A DNA stretch of 64,000 nt from Facklamia sp. 7083-14-GEN3 (GTDB taxonomy: Bacteria; Bacillota; Bacilli; Lactobacillales; Aerococcaceae). A program made the position numbers and the translations under genes. Each line of letters starts with the position of its first letter. Positions within the stretch are counted from its first letter, which is position 1. This document shows positions 7,869 through 16,328 of the stretch, one piece after another. Location of the stretch: contig NZ_JANSGD010000004.1 of NCBI RefSeq assembly GCF_024742075.1, positions 62,001-126,000 of the forward strand, read 5' to 3'. Below the pieces are notes generated by a model. It made no database searches. It worked only from the letters and a program-made list of their open reading frames with translations, and was not told the origin of the DNA.

Positions 7869-9185
7869 ATGAAGAAGAAAGATTTATTAGCTATTGGTTT
7901 TATGTTATTTGCCATGTTTTTTGGAGCAGGTAACTTAATCTTTCCAGTTGCTCTCGGACACGAAGCGGGTCAAAGTTTATTACCAGCTATTTTTGGTTTC
8001 ATCATTACAGGCGTCGGATTGCCATTACTATCCATGATTGTGGGATCAAGTTTAAAGGGTGGTTATTTTAGTGCTTTGAGTAAAATTAATCCCGTCTTTG
8101 CGATTGTTTTATTAACTTGTAATTACCTGATCATAGGGCCCTTGTTTGCTATTCCGCGTACAGCCACAACTACCTATGAGATGTCCGCTCTTCCCTATAT
8201 ATCTAACGCTAATGGGATGACTTTAGGCCTATTTACCTTCGTTTTTTTTGGCCTTGTTTTGTGGATTTCCTTGAATAAAAAGTCGATTGTTGATGCGATT
8301 GGTAAGTGGCTAACGCCAGCTTTGTTAATTTCCTTAGTTGTTTTTCTAGTAAGATCCTATTTTCTTTATCGAACAAGTAAACCCTCTGATCCGATGAAAA
8401 TCGCTTATCAAAACAATCCGTTGGCTGAAGGATTTGTTAACGGGTATGCTACCATGGATACACTTGCCACTTTAGCCTTTGCGATTGTTGTTAAAAGTGC
8501 TTTTGAAGCAAAAGGTGTCTTTGACCAAAAAACACTCTTAAAAGAAGGAAGCAAGGCTTCATTAATTGCAGCAGCTTTATTAGGACTGTTCTATTTTGGT
8601 TTATCTTGGGTCGGTAACCATATTAGTTTGACAGAAACGCTTCCTGAAGGACAAAATCTTGGAACTTTTCTATTACAGACTATAGCTAATAATGCGATGG
8701 GGCAATCCGGTGTAGCTTTGTTAGGAATTATTGTCTTTTTAGCTTGTTTAACCACTGCTTGTGGCCTAGTAGCAGCAATTAGTCAGTTCTTTCATGATCT
8801 ATACCCTAAGATTTCCTATCAAAATCACGTTATCATAATCACTGTTGTGTCATGGTTAATGGCCAATCAAGGATTAGATCAAATTATAGCTACTAGTGGC
8901 CCTGTTTTAGAGATAATTTATCCTGTCACTATGTCCCTCATTTTACTTGTCATCTTACATAAAGTGCGGCCACTTAACAGAATGCAATTTTTATTACCTC
9001 TACTATTCGTCTTATTGGTTAGCTTTTTATCCGTTTTATTGAACGCTAAGGTCATCGAGTGGCAATGGCTTGTAAATATGCCTCTAGTAAAAATTGGCTT
9101 TGCATGGATTCCAACTCTTGTTGTTGCAATATTAGTCAGTGTTATTTTTGACAACCGTTCCCAAAGCTTGGACTTTACTGCATAA
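7869..9185 (+). CDS. brnQ: Branched-chain amino acid carrier BrnQ (LIVCS family)
   Basis: Cation-coupled symporter for leucine, isoleucine and valine in the cell membrane. The 438 residues have about twelve hydrophobic segments. The N terminus GFMLFAMFFGAGNLIFPV is the family hallmark, followed by LIIGPLFAIPRTATTTYE and TMDTLATLAFAIVV. CTGGAGGG precedes the ATG. It has its own promoter and is separated from metQ by a terminator, so it is a single-gene unit near the methionine importer. Confidence 0.95.
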   Translation: MKKKDLLAIGFMLFAMFFGAGNLIFPVALGHEAGQSLLPAIFGFIITGVGLPLLSMIVGSSLKGGYFSALSKINPVFAIVLLTCNYLIIGPLFAIPRTATTTYEMSALPYISNANGMTLGLFTFVFFGLVLWISLNKKSIVDAIGKWLTPALLISLVVFLVRSYFLYRTSKPSDPMKIAYQNNPLAEGFVNGYATMDTLATLAFAIVVKSAFEAKGVFDQKTLLKEGSKASLIAAALLGLFYFGLSWVGNHISLTETLPEGQNLGTFLLQTIANNAMGQSGVALLGIIVFLACLTTACGLVAAISQFFHDLYPKISYQNHVIIITVVSWLMANQGLDQIIATSGPVLEIIYPVTMSLILLVILHKVRPLNRMQFLLPLLFVLLVSFLSVLLNAKVIEWQWLVNMPLVKIGFAWIPTLVVAILVSVIFDNRSQSLDFTA

Positions 9186-9260
9186 AGAAAATGATTCTTT
9201 TACTTAATAAATTTTTAATATTATATTTTCAAATTAACACTTCAATAAAGTGATAGAAAA

Positions 9261-9288
9261 ATGCTGGGCTCATGTCCAGTATTTTTTT
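9261..9288 (+). terminator. Terminator after brnQ
   Basis: ATGCTGG pairs with CCAGTAT (one G-T pair), followed by seven T residues. Confidence 0.85.
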
Positions 9289-9587
9289 ATTGAATTTTTG
9301 GATTAAAAAAATGCACAAACTGCAAGTTTTTTGAGTTATAGAGATATGTTATTCCAAAGATAATAGAGATTGTGAAGAAAGTCATAGAAAGCAAACTATT
9401 TAAATGAAAAAATTGCTCATTAAATTATCTATATGCCATTCATATTTATATATTCACAATCTAAACAAAATGTTAGCTAAAAATTCAATAAAAATTTCAA
9501 GTAAATAGATCAATAAATTTTTTGATAGTTATAATTTTTTTCTATTAGAGCAAAAAATTTATAAAAAAGAAGGCTTTATATCAAACA

Positions 9588-9624
9588 AGAAAGCGTTGAC
9601 AAACAAATTATCAAAAGGTAGACT
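9588..9624 (+). promoter_or_regulatory. Promoter of the first peptide transporter operon, with cre-like site
   Basis: TTGACA (9596-9601), exactly 17 bp, TAGACT (9619-9624). Read on the minus strand, TGTCAACGCTTTCT (9588-9601) overlaps the -35 and differs at one conserved base from the CcpA cre consensus, suggesting carbon catabolite repression. The leader is about 130 bases. Confidence 0.65.
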
Positions 9625-9762
9625 GAAAATATGAATCCGCTTGCAACGGAGTGAATATATGTGGAAGGAGGATAATAGGTTTAAGTCATTGTTATCTAAG
9701 ATTTGTGAAAAACGTCACTTTAAAGAGAGTTAATTTTTCAAATAAATAAAGGAGCAATTATT

Positions 9763-11283
9763 ATGAAACGAAAATTAGGATTATTTACTTTATTGCTAAT
9801 GGGCGTGTTCCTATTAGTAGGATGTTCTGGTGGAGGGAGCGGAGAAACTTTAACAGTTGCTGTATCAGGAGATGCGATTTCACTTGATCCGATTGCAACT
9901 AATGATAATCAGTCCAGTCATGTTATGACACAAATTTATGAAGGATTAGTAAAAATAAATGATGAGGGTAAAGCAGAACCAAGCTTGGCAGAAAGCTTCG
10001 AACAACCAGATGAAACGACTTACGTCTTTAAGTTAAAGCAGGGAGTTAAGTTCCATAATGGTGAAGAATTAAAAGCTTCAGATGTTGTTTTCTCATTAAA
10101 ACGTGCAATTGAAGCACCAAACGTTAAACACTTATTCGATACAATTGATATCGACTCTGTAAAAGCAATTGATGATTATACTGTTGAATTTAAACAAACA
10201 GAACCATTCTCAGGTATTCTAGCTGCGTTATGTCATCCAGGTGCTTATATCGTTAATGAAAAAGCTGTAAATGAAGCAGGTAATGATTATGCACGTAATC
10301 CTGTGGGAACTAATGCAGTAAAATTTGTTAAATGGACGAAAGCAGACTCTGTTGAAATGGAACGCTTCGATGATTATCACGGCGAAAAAACAGAATATAA
10401 AAATCTGATTTTCCGTGTGATTCCTGAACCAAGTAACCGTGTGATTGAGTTAGAGTCTGGTGGGGTAGATATTGCTTATGATATTTCAGCAATCGACTTA
10501 GAAAAAATTGAAGATAATGAAAAGTTACAATTATTAAAATCTTTTGACTATGGGACAACTTATCTAGGATTTAATATTGCTAAAGAGCCATTTAATGATC
10601 CAAAAGTTCGTGAAGCAATTTCTTATGCGATTGATATTGATTCCATTGTAAAAGCAGTATTTAAAGGTTTAGGTCAAACAGCTACAGGTGTAATGTCACC
10701 TACATTAGCTTACTCTATCTCTGATGAATATGAGCCTCGTGCACGCGACATTGAAAAAGCAAAAGAATTATTAGAAGAAGCAGGTTACCCTGATGGCTTT
10801 GAAACTTCTATTTCAACTAATGAAAATAAAGATCGGATTGATATGGCTACTGCTATGAAGGAACAATTATCAGAAGTAGGTATTGATGTTTCAATTAACG
10901 TATTAGAGTGGTCAGCATTTAACGAATTAATAAAGAATGGAAAACATGATATGTTTGAAATTGCATGGACAGCAGACTCTCCAGACCCAGATACTTTCTT
11001 ATATCCATGTTTCCACTCATCAGCTAAAGGTGAAGGCGGTAATTACATTTATTTAGAAGATGATATGTTAGATGGATTATTAGAAGAAGCGCGCTTCTCT
11101 CAAGACGACGAAGAACGTGCTGATTTATATCGTCAAGCTCAAGAGCACTTAATGGATATCACCGCTTGGATTCCAGAGCACAATAAAGAGTTAACAGTTG
11201 GCGCTCAAAAAGATGTTAAAAATATTAAACTTTCTCCATTTGGATGGTATCAATTAGCTCCGGTTACTAAGGGAGAAAAATAG
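9763..11283 (+). CDS. Peptide ABC transporter substrate-binding lipoprotein (SBP_bac_5)
   Basis: Family 5 extracellular solute-binding protein of 506 residues, delivering peptides to the OppBC/DppBC-type permease encoded next. The signal peptide ends LLVGC with Cys21 as lipobox, so this one is membrane-anchored, unlike the four other binding proteins in the window. Family features: DAISLDPIATNDNQS, the SLAESFEQPDETTYVFKL segment, VKFHNGEELKASDVVFSL, and DPDTFLYPCFHSSAKGEGGN. AAAGGAG precedes the ATG. Length and the DxxxLDP motif suggest dipeptides or short peptides, but specificity cannot be read. Confidence 0.9.
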   Translation: MKRKLGLFTLLLMGVFLLVGCSGGGSGETLTVAVSGDAISLDPIATNDNQSSHVMTQIYEGLVKINDEGKAEPSLAESFEQPDETTYVFKLKQGVKFHNGEELKASDVVFSLKRAIEAPNVKHLFDTIDIDSVKAIDDYTVEFKQTEPFSGILAALCHPGAYIVNEKAVNEAGNDYARNPVGTNAVKFVKWTKADSVEMERFDDYHGEKTEYKNLIFRVIPEPSNRVIELESGGVDIAYDISAIDLEKIEDNEKLQLLKSFDYGTTYLGFNIAKEPFNDPKVREAISYAIDIDSIVKAVFKGLGQTATGVMSPTLAYSISDEYEPRARDIEKAKELLEEAGYPDGFETSISTNENKDRIDMATAMKEQLSEVGIDVSINVLEWSAFNELIKNGKHDMFEIAWTADSPDPDTFLYPCFHSSAKGEGGNYIYLEDDMLDGLLEEARFSQDDEERADLYRQAQEHLMDITAWIPEHNKELTVGAQKDVKNIKLSPFGWYQLAPVTKGEK

Positions 11284-11297
11284 TTCATTGTATTCTG

Positions 11298-11319
11298 GAG
11301 GAGATGGCAACATCTCCTC
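11298..11319 (+). other. GNRA-capped hairpin between binding-protein and permease genes
   Basis: GAGGAGATG (11298-11306) and CATCTCCTC (11311-11319) form a perfect 9-bp stem closed by a GCAA tetraloop. No T run follows, so it is more likely a 3'-end stabiliser or processing barrier giving more binding protein than permease mRNA than a terminator. Confidence 0.7.
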
Positions 11320-11346
11320 TATCTAAAGAAGAGGGTGCGTAAAAAC

Positions 11347-12276
11347 ATGATAAAATATATATTAAAAAGGCTATTATATTTAATTCCCGTCATTTTAGGC
11401 GTCTCTTTTATTGTATTTGCTTTGCTTTATATCACACCAGGAGATCCTGCGCGTAATGCTTTAGGACCTTCTGCTTCTGAAGCAGCGGTTAAGGCTTTAA
11501 GATTGGAAATGGGATTAGAAGATCCATTCTTAGTACAATTTGGTCGTTATATCAAGAACGTATTTACTAAATTAGACTTAGGAACTTCCTATATTACTAA
11601 ATCTTCAGTTGCAGCTGAGATTTTCAATCGAGCAGGCGCTACAATAAAATTAGCATTTCTTTCCATTTCTTTCGCCGTTCTATTAGGAATTCCAATTGGA
11701 ATTATCTGTGCGATTAAACAATATTCTATTTTTGATAATATCGCTATGGTTTTTGCTTTAATTGGTATTTCAATGCCAGTATTCTGGTTAGGACTTTTAC
11801 TTATTATGTTATTCTCTGTAAGACTTGGATGGTTCCCATCTTCAGGTTTCTCTATGCCATCTCAAATGGTTTTACCTGCAGTTGCTTTGGGGTCTCAGTC
11901 CGTTTCGGTTATAACGCGAATGACTCGGTCTTCAATGCTGGAAGTCATTAGACAAGACTATATTCAAACAGCTAAGGCAAAAGGTCAAAGACAAAATGTT
12001 GTTGTTTGGAAGCATGCATTGGGAAATGCTTTAATTCCAATCATCACAATTGTCGGGACACAGTTCGGTCAGTTAATGGGGGGAGCCTTGATGACGGAAG
12101 TAATTTTCTCGATTCCAGGTATTGGTCGTTTGATGGTTGATTCAATCAAAATGCGTGATATGCCGATGGTTTTAGGATGTGTACTTTTCGTTGCGGTAAC
12201 CTTTAGTATTGTTAACTTAATTGTGGATATTCTATATACCTATGTTGACCCACGAATTAAGACAAAATATGTGTAG
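11347..12276 (+). CDS. oppB: Peptide ABC transporter permease (OppB/DppB type)
   Basis: First permease of the importer, about 309 residues with six membrane segments. The N terminus IKYILKRLLYLIPVILGVS and the following ITPGDPARNALGP are typical for DppB/OppB. The coupling loop reads DYIQTAKAKGQRQNVVVWKH, and the C terminus VDILYTYVDPRIK is the family ending. I start at ATG 11347 (GAGGG twelve bases upstream); an in-frame GTG at 11335 overlaps the ribosome binding site. oppC follows after 12 bases. Confidence 0.92.
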   Translation: MIKYILKRLLYLIPVILGVSFIVFALLYITPGDPARNALGPSASEAAVKALRLEMGLEDPFLVQFGRYIKNVFTKLDLGTSYITKSSVAAEIFNRAGATIKLAFLSISFAVLLGIPIGIICAIKQYSIFDNIAMVFALIGISMPVFWLGLLLIMLFSVRLGWFPSSGFSMPSQMVLPAVALGSQSVSVITRMTRSSMLEVIRQDYIQTAKAKGQRQNVVVWKHALGNALIPIITIVGTQFGQLMGGALMTEVIFSIPGIGRLMVDSIKMRDMPMVLGCVLFVAVTFSIVNLIVDILYTYVDPRIKTKYV

Positions 12277-12288
12277 GAGGGTATCAAC

Positions 12289-13266
12289 ATGAAAAATCCT
12301 AAATTAAATTCTGAAAAAGATGAAGTAGTTGAATTAGACCGTGATAAGGTTGACCGTGGTTTGGAAGAGGAACATCCTCAAGTAAAAGACCATCTATTAA
12401 AAGAACAAGAACATAAACGTGGACGTTTCCGTGGATTACAAGATATTTGGATCCGTATGAAGCGCAATAAGTTGGCCATGGTTGGTTTATTTATCATTAT
12501 GGTCTTAGTTTTAGTTGCTATTTTTGCTGACCAAATTGCTCCGTACGGTTTTGCCGAGCAAAACTTACAAAATCAATTTGCACCACCCAGTTCAGAACAC
12601 CTTTTTGGGACTGATGATTTGGGTAGGGATATTTTCTCTAGGGTTATTTATGGGTCAAGAATTTCACTTAAAGTTGGTTTTATTTCAGTATCCATTTCTT
12701 TAGTGATTGGTGTGACCATTGGAGCACTGACTGGCTATTATGGTGGGCGTGTCGATAATGTTTTGATGCGGTTCATTGACATTTTACAATCTATACCAGA
12801 TATTCTTTTAGCAATTGCTATTATGGCAGCTTTAGGGCCTGGATTGGCAAACTTGATGATTGCTGTTGGTATTGCAGCTATTCCAGGTTATGCGCGTTTA
12901 GTGCGATCATCTGTGCTTTCTATTCGTGATATGGAATTTGTGGAAGCGGCTAAAGCAAATGGTTCAAGTGATTTTAGAATTATCCTAAAACATATCATTC
13001 CAAACTGTATGGCACCGATTATTGTTCAAGCAACTCTAGGGGTTGCCTATGCGATTATTAATGCTGCAGGTTTGAGTTTTATCGGTTTAGGATTAGAGCC
13101 ACCAACACCAGAGTGGGGAGCTATGCTATCAGGTGGGCGTTCTTACATTCGAGATGCTGTACATATGACTCTCTTCCCAGGACTGGCTATTGTGACGACG
13201 ATTTTTGCATTAAATGTCTTAGGTGATGGTCTGCGTGATGCACTCGATCCTAAGCTGAAACGCTAG
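12289..13266 (+). CDS. oppC: Peptide ABC transporter permease (OppC/DppC type)
   Basis: Second permease, 325 residues. A charged cytoplasmic N-terminal extension of about 60 residues, rich in Asp, Glu, Lys and Arg, precedes the first membrane segment (AMVGLFIIMVLVLVAIFAD). The OppC_N domain and the FGTDDLGRDIFSRVIYGSRI signature are present. The coupling loop is DMEFVEAAKANGSSDFRII and the protein ends LGDGLRDALDPKLKR. GGAGGG precedes the ATG. The interrupted oppD follows after 11 bases. Confidence 0.93.
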   Translation: MKNPKLNSEKDEVVELDRDKVDRGLEEEHPQVKDHLLKEQEHKRGRFRGLQDIWIRMKRNKLAMVGLFIIMVLVLVAIFADQIAPYGFAEQNLQNQFAPPSSEHLFGTDDLGRDIFSRVIYGSRISLKVGFISVSISLVIGVTIGALTGYYGGRVDNVLMRFIDILQSIPDILLAIAIMAALGPGLANLMIAVGIAAIPGYARLVRSSVLSIRDMEFVEAAKANGSSDFRIILKHIIPNCMAPIIVQATLGVAYAIINAAGLSFIGLGLEPPTPEWGAMLSGGRSYIRDAVHMTLFPGLAIVTTIFALNVLGDGLRDALDPKLKR

Positions 13267-13277
13267 GGGGAAAGATT

Positions 13278-14267
13278 ATGGTTGAATTATTAGATTTACG
13301 AAATGTTAGTGTACAATATGAGACGGATTCAGGAACTGTATACGCAGTTAATAACTTGAATCTATCGATTGGTAAGAAAGAAACCTTGGGGTTAGTTGGA
13401 GAAACCGGTGCAGGAAAAACAACAACGGCTTTAGCAATTATGCAGTTAATTTAAGATCCTCCCGGTAAAATCACTTCAGGTGAGATATTGCTTGAAGATC
13501 AAGACTTAATGAATGTTAAAGAAAAAGATATGTTTAATATTCGTGGAAATAAAATTTCGATGATTTTCCAAGACCCAATGACTTCTTTAAACCCGATCAT
13601 GACTGTTGGCGATCAAATCAAAGAGGTTATCGAACTTCACCAGAATCTTTCTAAAGAGGAAACGATTGCTAAAGCAGAAGAAATGTTAGAGTTAGTTGGA
13701 ATCCGCAAAGAAAGATTGAATGATTACCCACATCAATTCTCTGGTGGAATGAAGCAGCGGGTGGTTATCGCGATGGCTCTTGCTTGTAATCCAGAGTTAA
13801 TTATTGCTGATGAACCGACAACGGCTCTCGATGTAACCATTCAAGCACAAGTGCTAGAATTAATGAAAGATTTAAAAGATAAATACGATACATCAATGAT
13901 TTTAATTACTCACGACTTGGGTGTAGTCGCTGAAATTTGTGATTATGTTTCGGTTATTTATGCTGGTACGATTGTGGAACATGCTTCTGTTGAAAGTTTA
14001 TATGAAGAACCACTACATCCTTATACGAGAGGCTTGTTTGACTCTATTCCAAGCGCCGATGAAGATGTTGATAAATTAAAGGTAATTTCTGGGTCAACAC
14101 CGGACCCTTCGGATCTACCTACAGGTTGTCGCTTCCACCCAAGATGTAAACATTGTATGGAAATTTGTAAGTATAAGTTCCCAGAATATCGTGAAGTAAA
14201 ACCTGGTCACTATGTAGCTTGTCATTTATACAACCAGGAAGGGGGAGAAAACCTTGACCAACAATAA
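13278..14267 (+). pseudogene. oppD: oppD-type ATPase interrupted by an in-frame TAA
   Basis: From ATG 13278 (GGGGGAAAG upstream) the frame encodes the start of an OppD/DppD ATPase, including Walker A GETGAGKT at 41-48. Codon 59 is TAA (13452-13454). The same frame then continues without any shift to 14267, with DPPGKITSGEILLEDQD, the Q-loop FQDPMTSLNP, signature [15 protein letters not shown], Walker [13 protein letters not shown], and the four-cysteine cluster [16 protein letters not shown]. Full length without the stop would be 329 residues, normal for the family. Restart at ATG 13488 would give 259 residues lacking Walker A, so no active ATPase. Either a recent nonsense mutation, stop readthrough, or a sequence error. 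Confidence 0.88.
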
Positions 14268-15273
14268 TCAAGAAGCACTTATTAGTGTGCGTAATCTTAA
14301 AAAATATTTCCCCACTAAAGCCGGTGATTTAAAAGCGGTTGATAATATTAGCTTTGACATTAAAAAAGGTGAGACTTTGGGTCTAGTCGGTGAGTCCGGC
14401 TGCGGAAAGTCTACGGCTGGACGTGCCATTATTCGGTTACATGAACCAACTTCCGGAGAGATTTATCTTGAAGGAAAGAATATTATGGAATACAAAGGCT
14501 TGAAAGAGATGCGCTTGATGCGACAGGAAATGCAAATTGTATTCCAAGATCCTTATTCTTCACTGAATCCACGAATGACTACTTTTGACTTAATAGCTGA
14601 ACCTTTACGTGTCAATAAATTGACGAAAAGCCAGGCTGAATTAGAACAAAAAGTGTACAAAATGATGGAAACCGTAGGCTTGGCTCGCCGTTTAGCAGGA
14701 TCATTCCCGCACGAATTAGATGGTGGACGTCGTCAAAGAATAGGTATAGCTAGGGCTTTAATTGTCCAACCGAAGTTCCTTGTTTTAGATGAGCCTGTTT
14801 CAGCGCTTGATGTTTCTATTCAAGCCCAAATCTTAAACTTGATGGATCAATTGCAAGAAGAATTTGGTCTGACTTATCTTTTCATCTCGCATGATTTGTC
14901 AGTTGTTCGTCATATTTCTGACCGGATTGCTGTTATGTACCTTGGTCAGATTGTTGAATTAGGTACTTATGATCGGATTTTTGAAAATCCATTGCATCCT
15001 TATACGAGAGCTTTACTTTCTGCTATTCCGATTCCAAAAGTTGGTGTGAAACGTGAACGTATTTTCTTAGAAGGAGATGTACCAAGTCCAGTGAATCCTC
15101 CTGAGGGTTGCCGCTTTGCTGGTAGATGTAAGCATTGTATGGAGATTTGTAAGACAACTCCAGTTGAACTCAGAGAAGTTGAACCGGGCCACTTTGTAGC
15201 ATGTCATTTGTACAATGATATTAAATTTGCACAATCGGTAGAGTTTCCTGAAGAACAAATGAAACTAATTTAA
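14254..15273 (+). CDS. oppF: Peptide ABC transporter ATP-binding protein (OppF/DppF type)
   Basis: Second ATPase of the importer, 339 residues. Walker [11 protein letters not shown]-loop [12 protein letters not shown], signature [15 protein letters not shown], Walker [13 protein letters not shown], and switch ISHDLS are all intact. The LDGGRRQR version of the signature is known in a subgroup of OppF/DppF proteins. The C terminus carries the cysteine cluster [16 protein letters not shown] that in this family binds an iron-sulfur cluster or zinc. The start is TTG 14254 with GGGGGAG upstream, overlapping oppD by 14 bases, so translation is probably coupled to the distal part of oppD. Confidence 0.92.
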   Translation: MTNNNQEALISVRNLKKYFPTKAGDLKAVDNISFDIKKGETLGLVGESGCGKSTAGRAIIRLHEPTSGEIYLEGKNIMEYKGLKEMRLMRQEMQIVFQDPYSSLNPRMTTFDLIAEPLRVNKLTKSQAELEQKVYKMMETVGLARRLAGSFPHELDGGRRQRIGIARALIVQPKFLVLDEPVSALDVSIQAQILNLMDQLQEEFGLTYLFISHDLSVVRHISDRIAVMYLGQIVELGTYDRIFENPLHPYTRALLSAIPIPKVGVKRERIFLEGDVPSPVNPPEGCRFAGRCKHCMEICKTTPVELREVEPGHFVACHLYNDIKFAQSVEFPEEQMKLI

Positions 15274-15321
15274 AAAAACCCCTTCTAACTACCTAAGGAT
15301 TAGGTTTTTAGAAGGGTTTTT
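15274..15321 (+). terminator. Terminator of the first peptide operon
   Basis: The arm CCTTCTAA pairs with TTAGAAGG, with a smaller CCTA/TAGG hairpin inside and a run of T residues after it. Confidence 0.8.
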
Positions 15322-15337
15322 ATGTATTTAAATTCAT

Positions 15338-15500
15338 TTATTTGTTTAAGCTATAATTAATTTGTTTGCTTTGAAGATCACCATTTAAATAGGTATAGTT
15401 GGAAGATGTAAATTTTATAAAACTTTCTAATTCAAAGGAATTTAATTATAAGAGATGATTGAGCAAAGCTCCTCTAAGTTTTTGCAGTTGTTGAAGATAT
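15338..15500 (-). pseudogene. Decayed 3' end of a second yaaA copy
   Basis: The minus strand reads KLRGALLNHLL, then TAA, then LNSFELESFIKF, and YLNGDLQSKQINYSLNK before a stop at 15338. This lines up residue by residue with the C terminus of the intact YaaA encoded at 16329-17036 (KLRGALLNYLL ... YANGDFKNKEINYCLNQ). An internal stop and loss of everything upstream of about 15500 show it is a remnant. DNA identity is clear but reduced, so it is an old or foreign copy, not a fresh duplication. Confidence 0.8.
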
Positions 15501-15513
15501 TAATTTTTTATTA

Positions 15514-15560
15514 TTGACAAGTTTACTTTGCAAATATATACTTTATGAAAAGTAAACTTG
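15514..15560 (+). promoter_or_regulatory. Promoter and palindromic operator of the DUF/XRE pair
   Basis: TTGACA (15514-15519), 17 bp, TATACT (15537-15542). A perfect 12-bp inverted repeat, CAAGTTTACTTT (15518-15529) and AAAGTAAACTTG (15549-15560), brackets the -10 box and the predicted start of transcription. This is a typical repressor operator and the XRE protein encoded downstream is the obvious candidate ligand. Confidence 0.8.
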
Positions 15561-15577
15561 GCAAAGGGGAGATAAAA

Positions 15578-15892
15578 TTGGAAAAAGATGACTTTTTAAA
15601 GATAGCTCAAAAGGAAAGAAATGATGAGAGAGAAATTTTTGTTAATGATAAATCGAGCGTTTGGATTTCGCGGGCATTAATTGGAATTGCTGCATTTATT
15701 TCCGCTATTAAAGAATCGCATAATCTACCTTTTTTGGATATTCTTGCAATGCTGTGTCTTTCAATTGGCGTAGGAGAATTATATAAATATTTTGCAAAGA
15801 GAGAAATAAAACATTTATTTTTGTTTATCCTATTGTTTACAAGTGGAGTAGTTGCAATAGTGTTTTTTTTAAAGGATCTTTATTATGGATGA
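15578..15892 (+). CDS. Small membrane protein of unknown function, partner of XRE regulator
   Basis: About 104 residues. An acidic, charged N-terminal part (KIAQKERNDEREIFVNDKSS) is followed by three hydrophobic segments. The pattern resembles small Firmicutes membrane proteins of the DUF6442 type that are encoded with a short HTH protein; this link is from memory and moderate. I choose TTG 15578 with AAAGGGGAG six bases upstream, because the in-frame ATG at 15545 lies before the predicted transcription start. The XRE gene overlaps its end by 8 bases. The pair sits between a yaaA remnant and an intact yaaA. No toxin or enzyme motif is seen. Confidence 0.7.
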   Translation: MEKDDFLKIAQKERNDEREIFVNDKSSVWISRALIGIAAFISAIKESHNLPFLDILAMLCLSIGVGELYKYFAKREIKHLFLFILLFTSGVVAIVFFLKDLYYG

Positions 15893-16106
15893 AAAGTTAA
15901 AACTAAAGAATAATCTAAAAGGTTTACGAAAAGAACTAAAATTAACTCAAGAAGAATTGGCAAAAATGGTTGGAGTATCTCGAAATACTATTTCCTCAAT
16001 AGAAACAGGTCAGTATAACCCAACTGCTAAATTAGCATATTTACTATGTTTAGCACTAGATAAGAAATTTGAAGAAATTTTTTATCTATCTACTCGAGAT
16101 AATTAA
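15885..16106 (+). CDS. Short XRE-family transcriptional regulator (YozG-like)
   Basis: A stand-alone Cro/CI helix-turn-helix of 73 residues. The DNA-binding motif is LTQEELAKMVGVSRNTISSI, followed by ETGQYNPTAKLAYLLCLAL and a short dimerisation tail KKFEEIFYL. No ligand or peptidase domain is attached. It overlaps the membrane protein gene by 8 bases and is translated with it. The perfect dyad over the operon promoter suggests autorepression, with the membrane partner possibly modulating the regulator; both are inference. Confidence 0.87.
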   Translation: MDEKLKLKNNLKGLRKELKLTQEELAKMVGVSRNTISSIETGQYNPTAKLAYLLCLALDKKFEEIFYLSTRDN

Positions 16107-16270
16107 TTTATTATTGGTCACGCTTATTATTTATATACTATGTCAGCTTTTATAATTTATACGATATTTTAATTAAAAAGTGGTCTGAGAAAGGATATAT
16201 ATATTACTGCTTAAAAAGGTAGGTAAAATCAGAAGAGTTTCCAAAAGAAAATATGAAGTTGATTTAAGAC

Positions 16271-16316
16271 AAGAACCCTCATAAAACATCTTATCAAGTG
16301 TTTATGAGGGTTTTAC
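16271..16316. terminator. Bidirectional terminator between the XRE gene and yaaA
   Basis: ACCCTCATAAAAC and GTTTATGAGGGT form a long stem with T runs on both strands. The 160 bases between the XRE stop and this hairpin contain no supportable gene. Confidence 0.8.
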
Positions 16317-16328
16317 ATTTTGGATATT

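Larger units (their letters stand above)
9186..9762 (+). other. 577-bp gap between brnQ and the peptide transporter operon
   Basis: Holds the brnQ terminator (9261-9288) and, at its 3' end, the peptide operon promoter. From 9300 to 9560 it is very AT-rich with no supportable gene on either strand. After the promoter the leader carries a strong AAGGAGG at 9664-9670 that is not followed by a usable start codon, and an 8-codon reading frame ATG 9631 to TGA. Confidence 0.6.

Noticed and set aside
9631-9654. Eight-codon frame in the leader of the first peptide operon as a leader peptide
   Set aside because: No ribosome binding site before its ATG and no attenuator after it. The strong AAGGAGG at 9664 has no start codon at a usable distance.
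14716-14740. ABC signature LDGGRRQR instead of LSGGQ in the first OppF
   Set aside because: Looks like a mutation but is a known variant in a subgroup of OppF/DppF ATPases, so not evidence of loss of function.
16160-16270. Protein-like stretch on the plus strand after the XRE gene
   Set aside because: A frame reading KWSEKGYIYYCLKR looks gene-like but is broken by stops, has no start and no recognisable family; too short to call a pseudogene.
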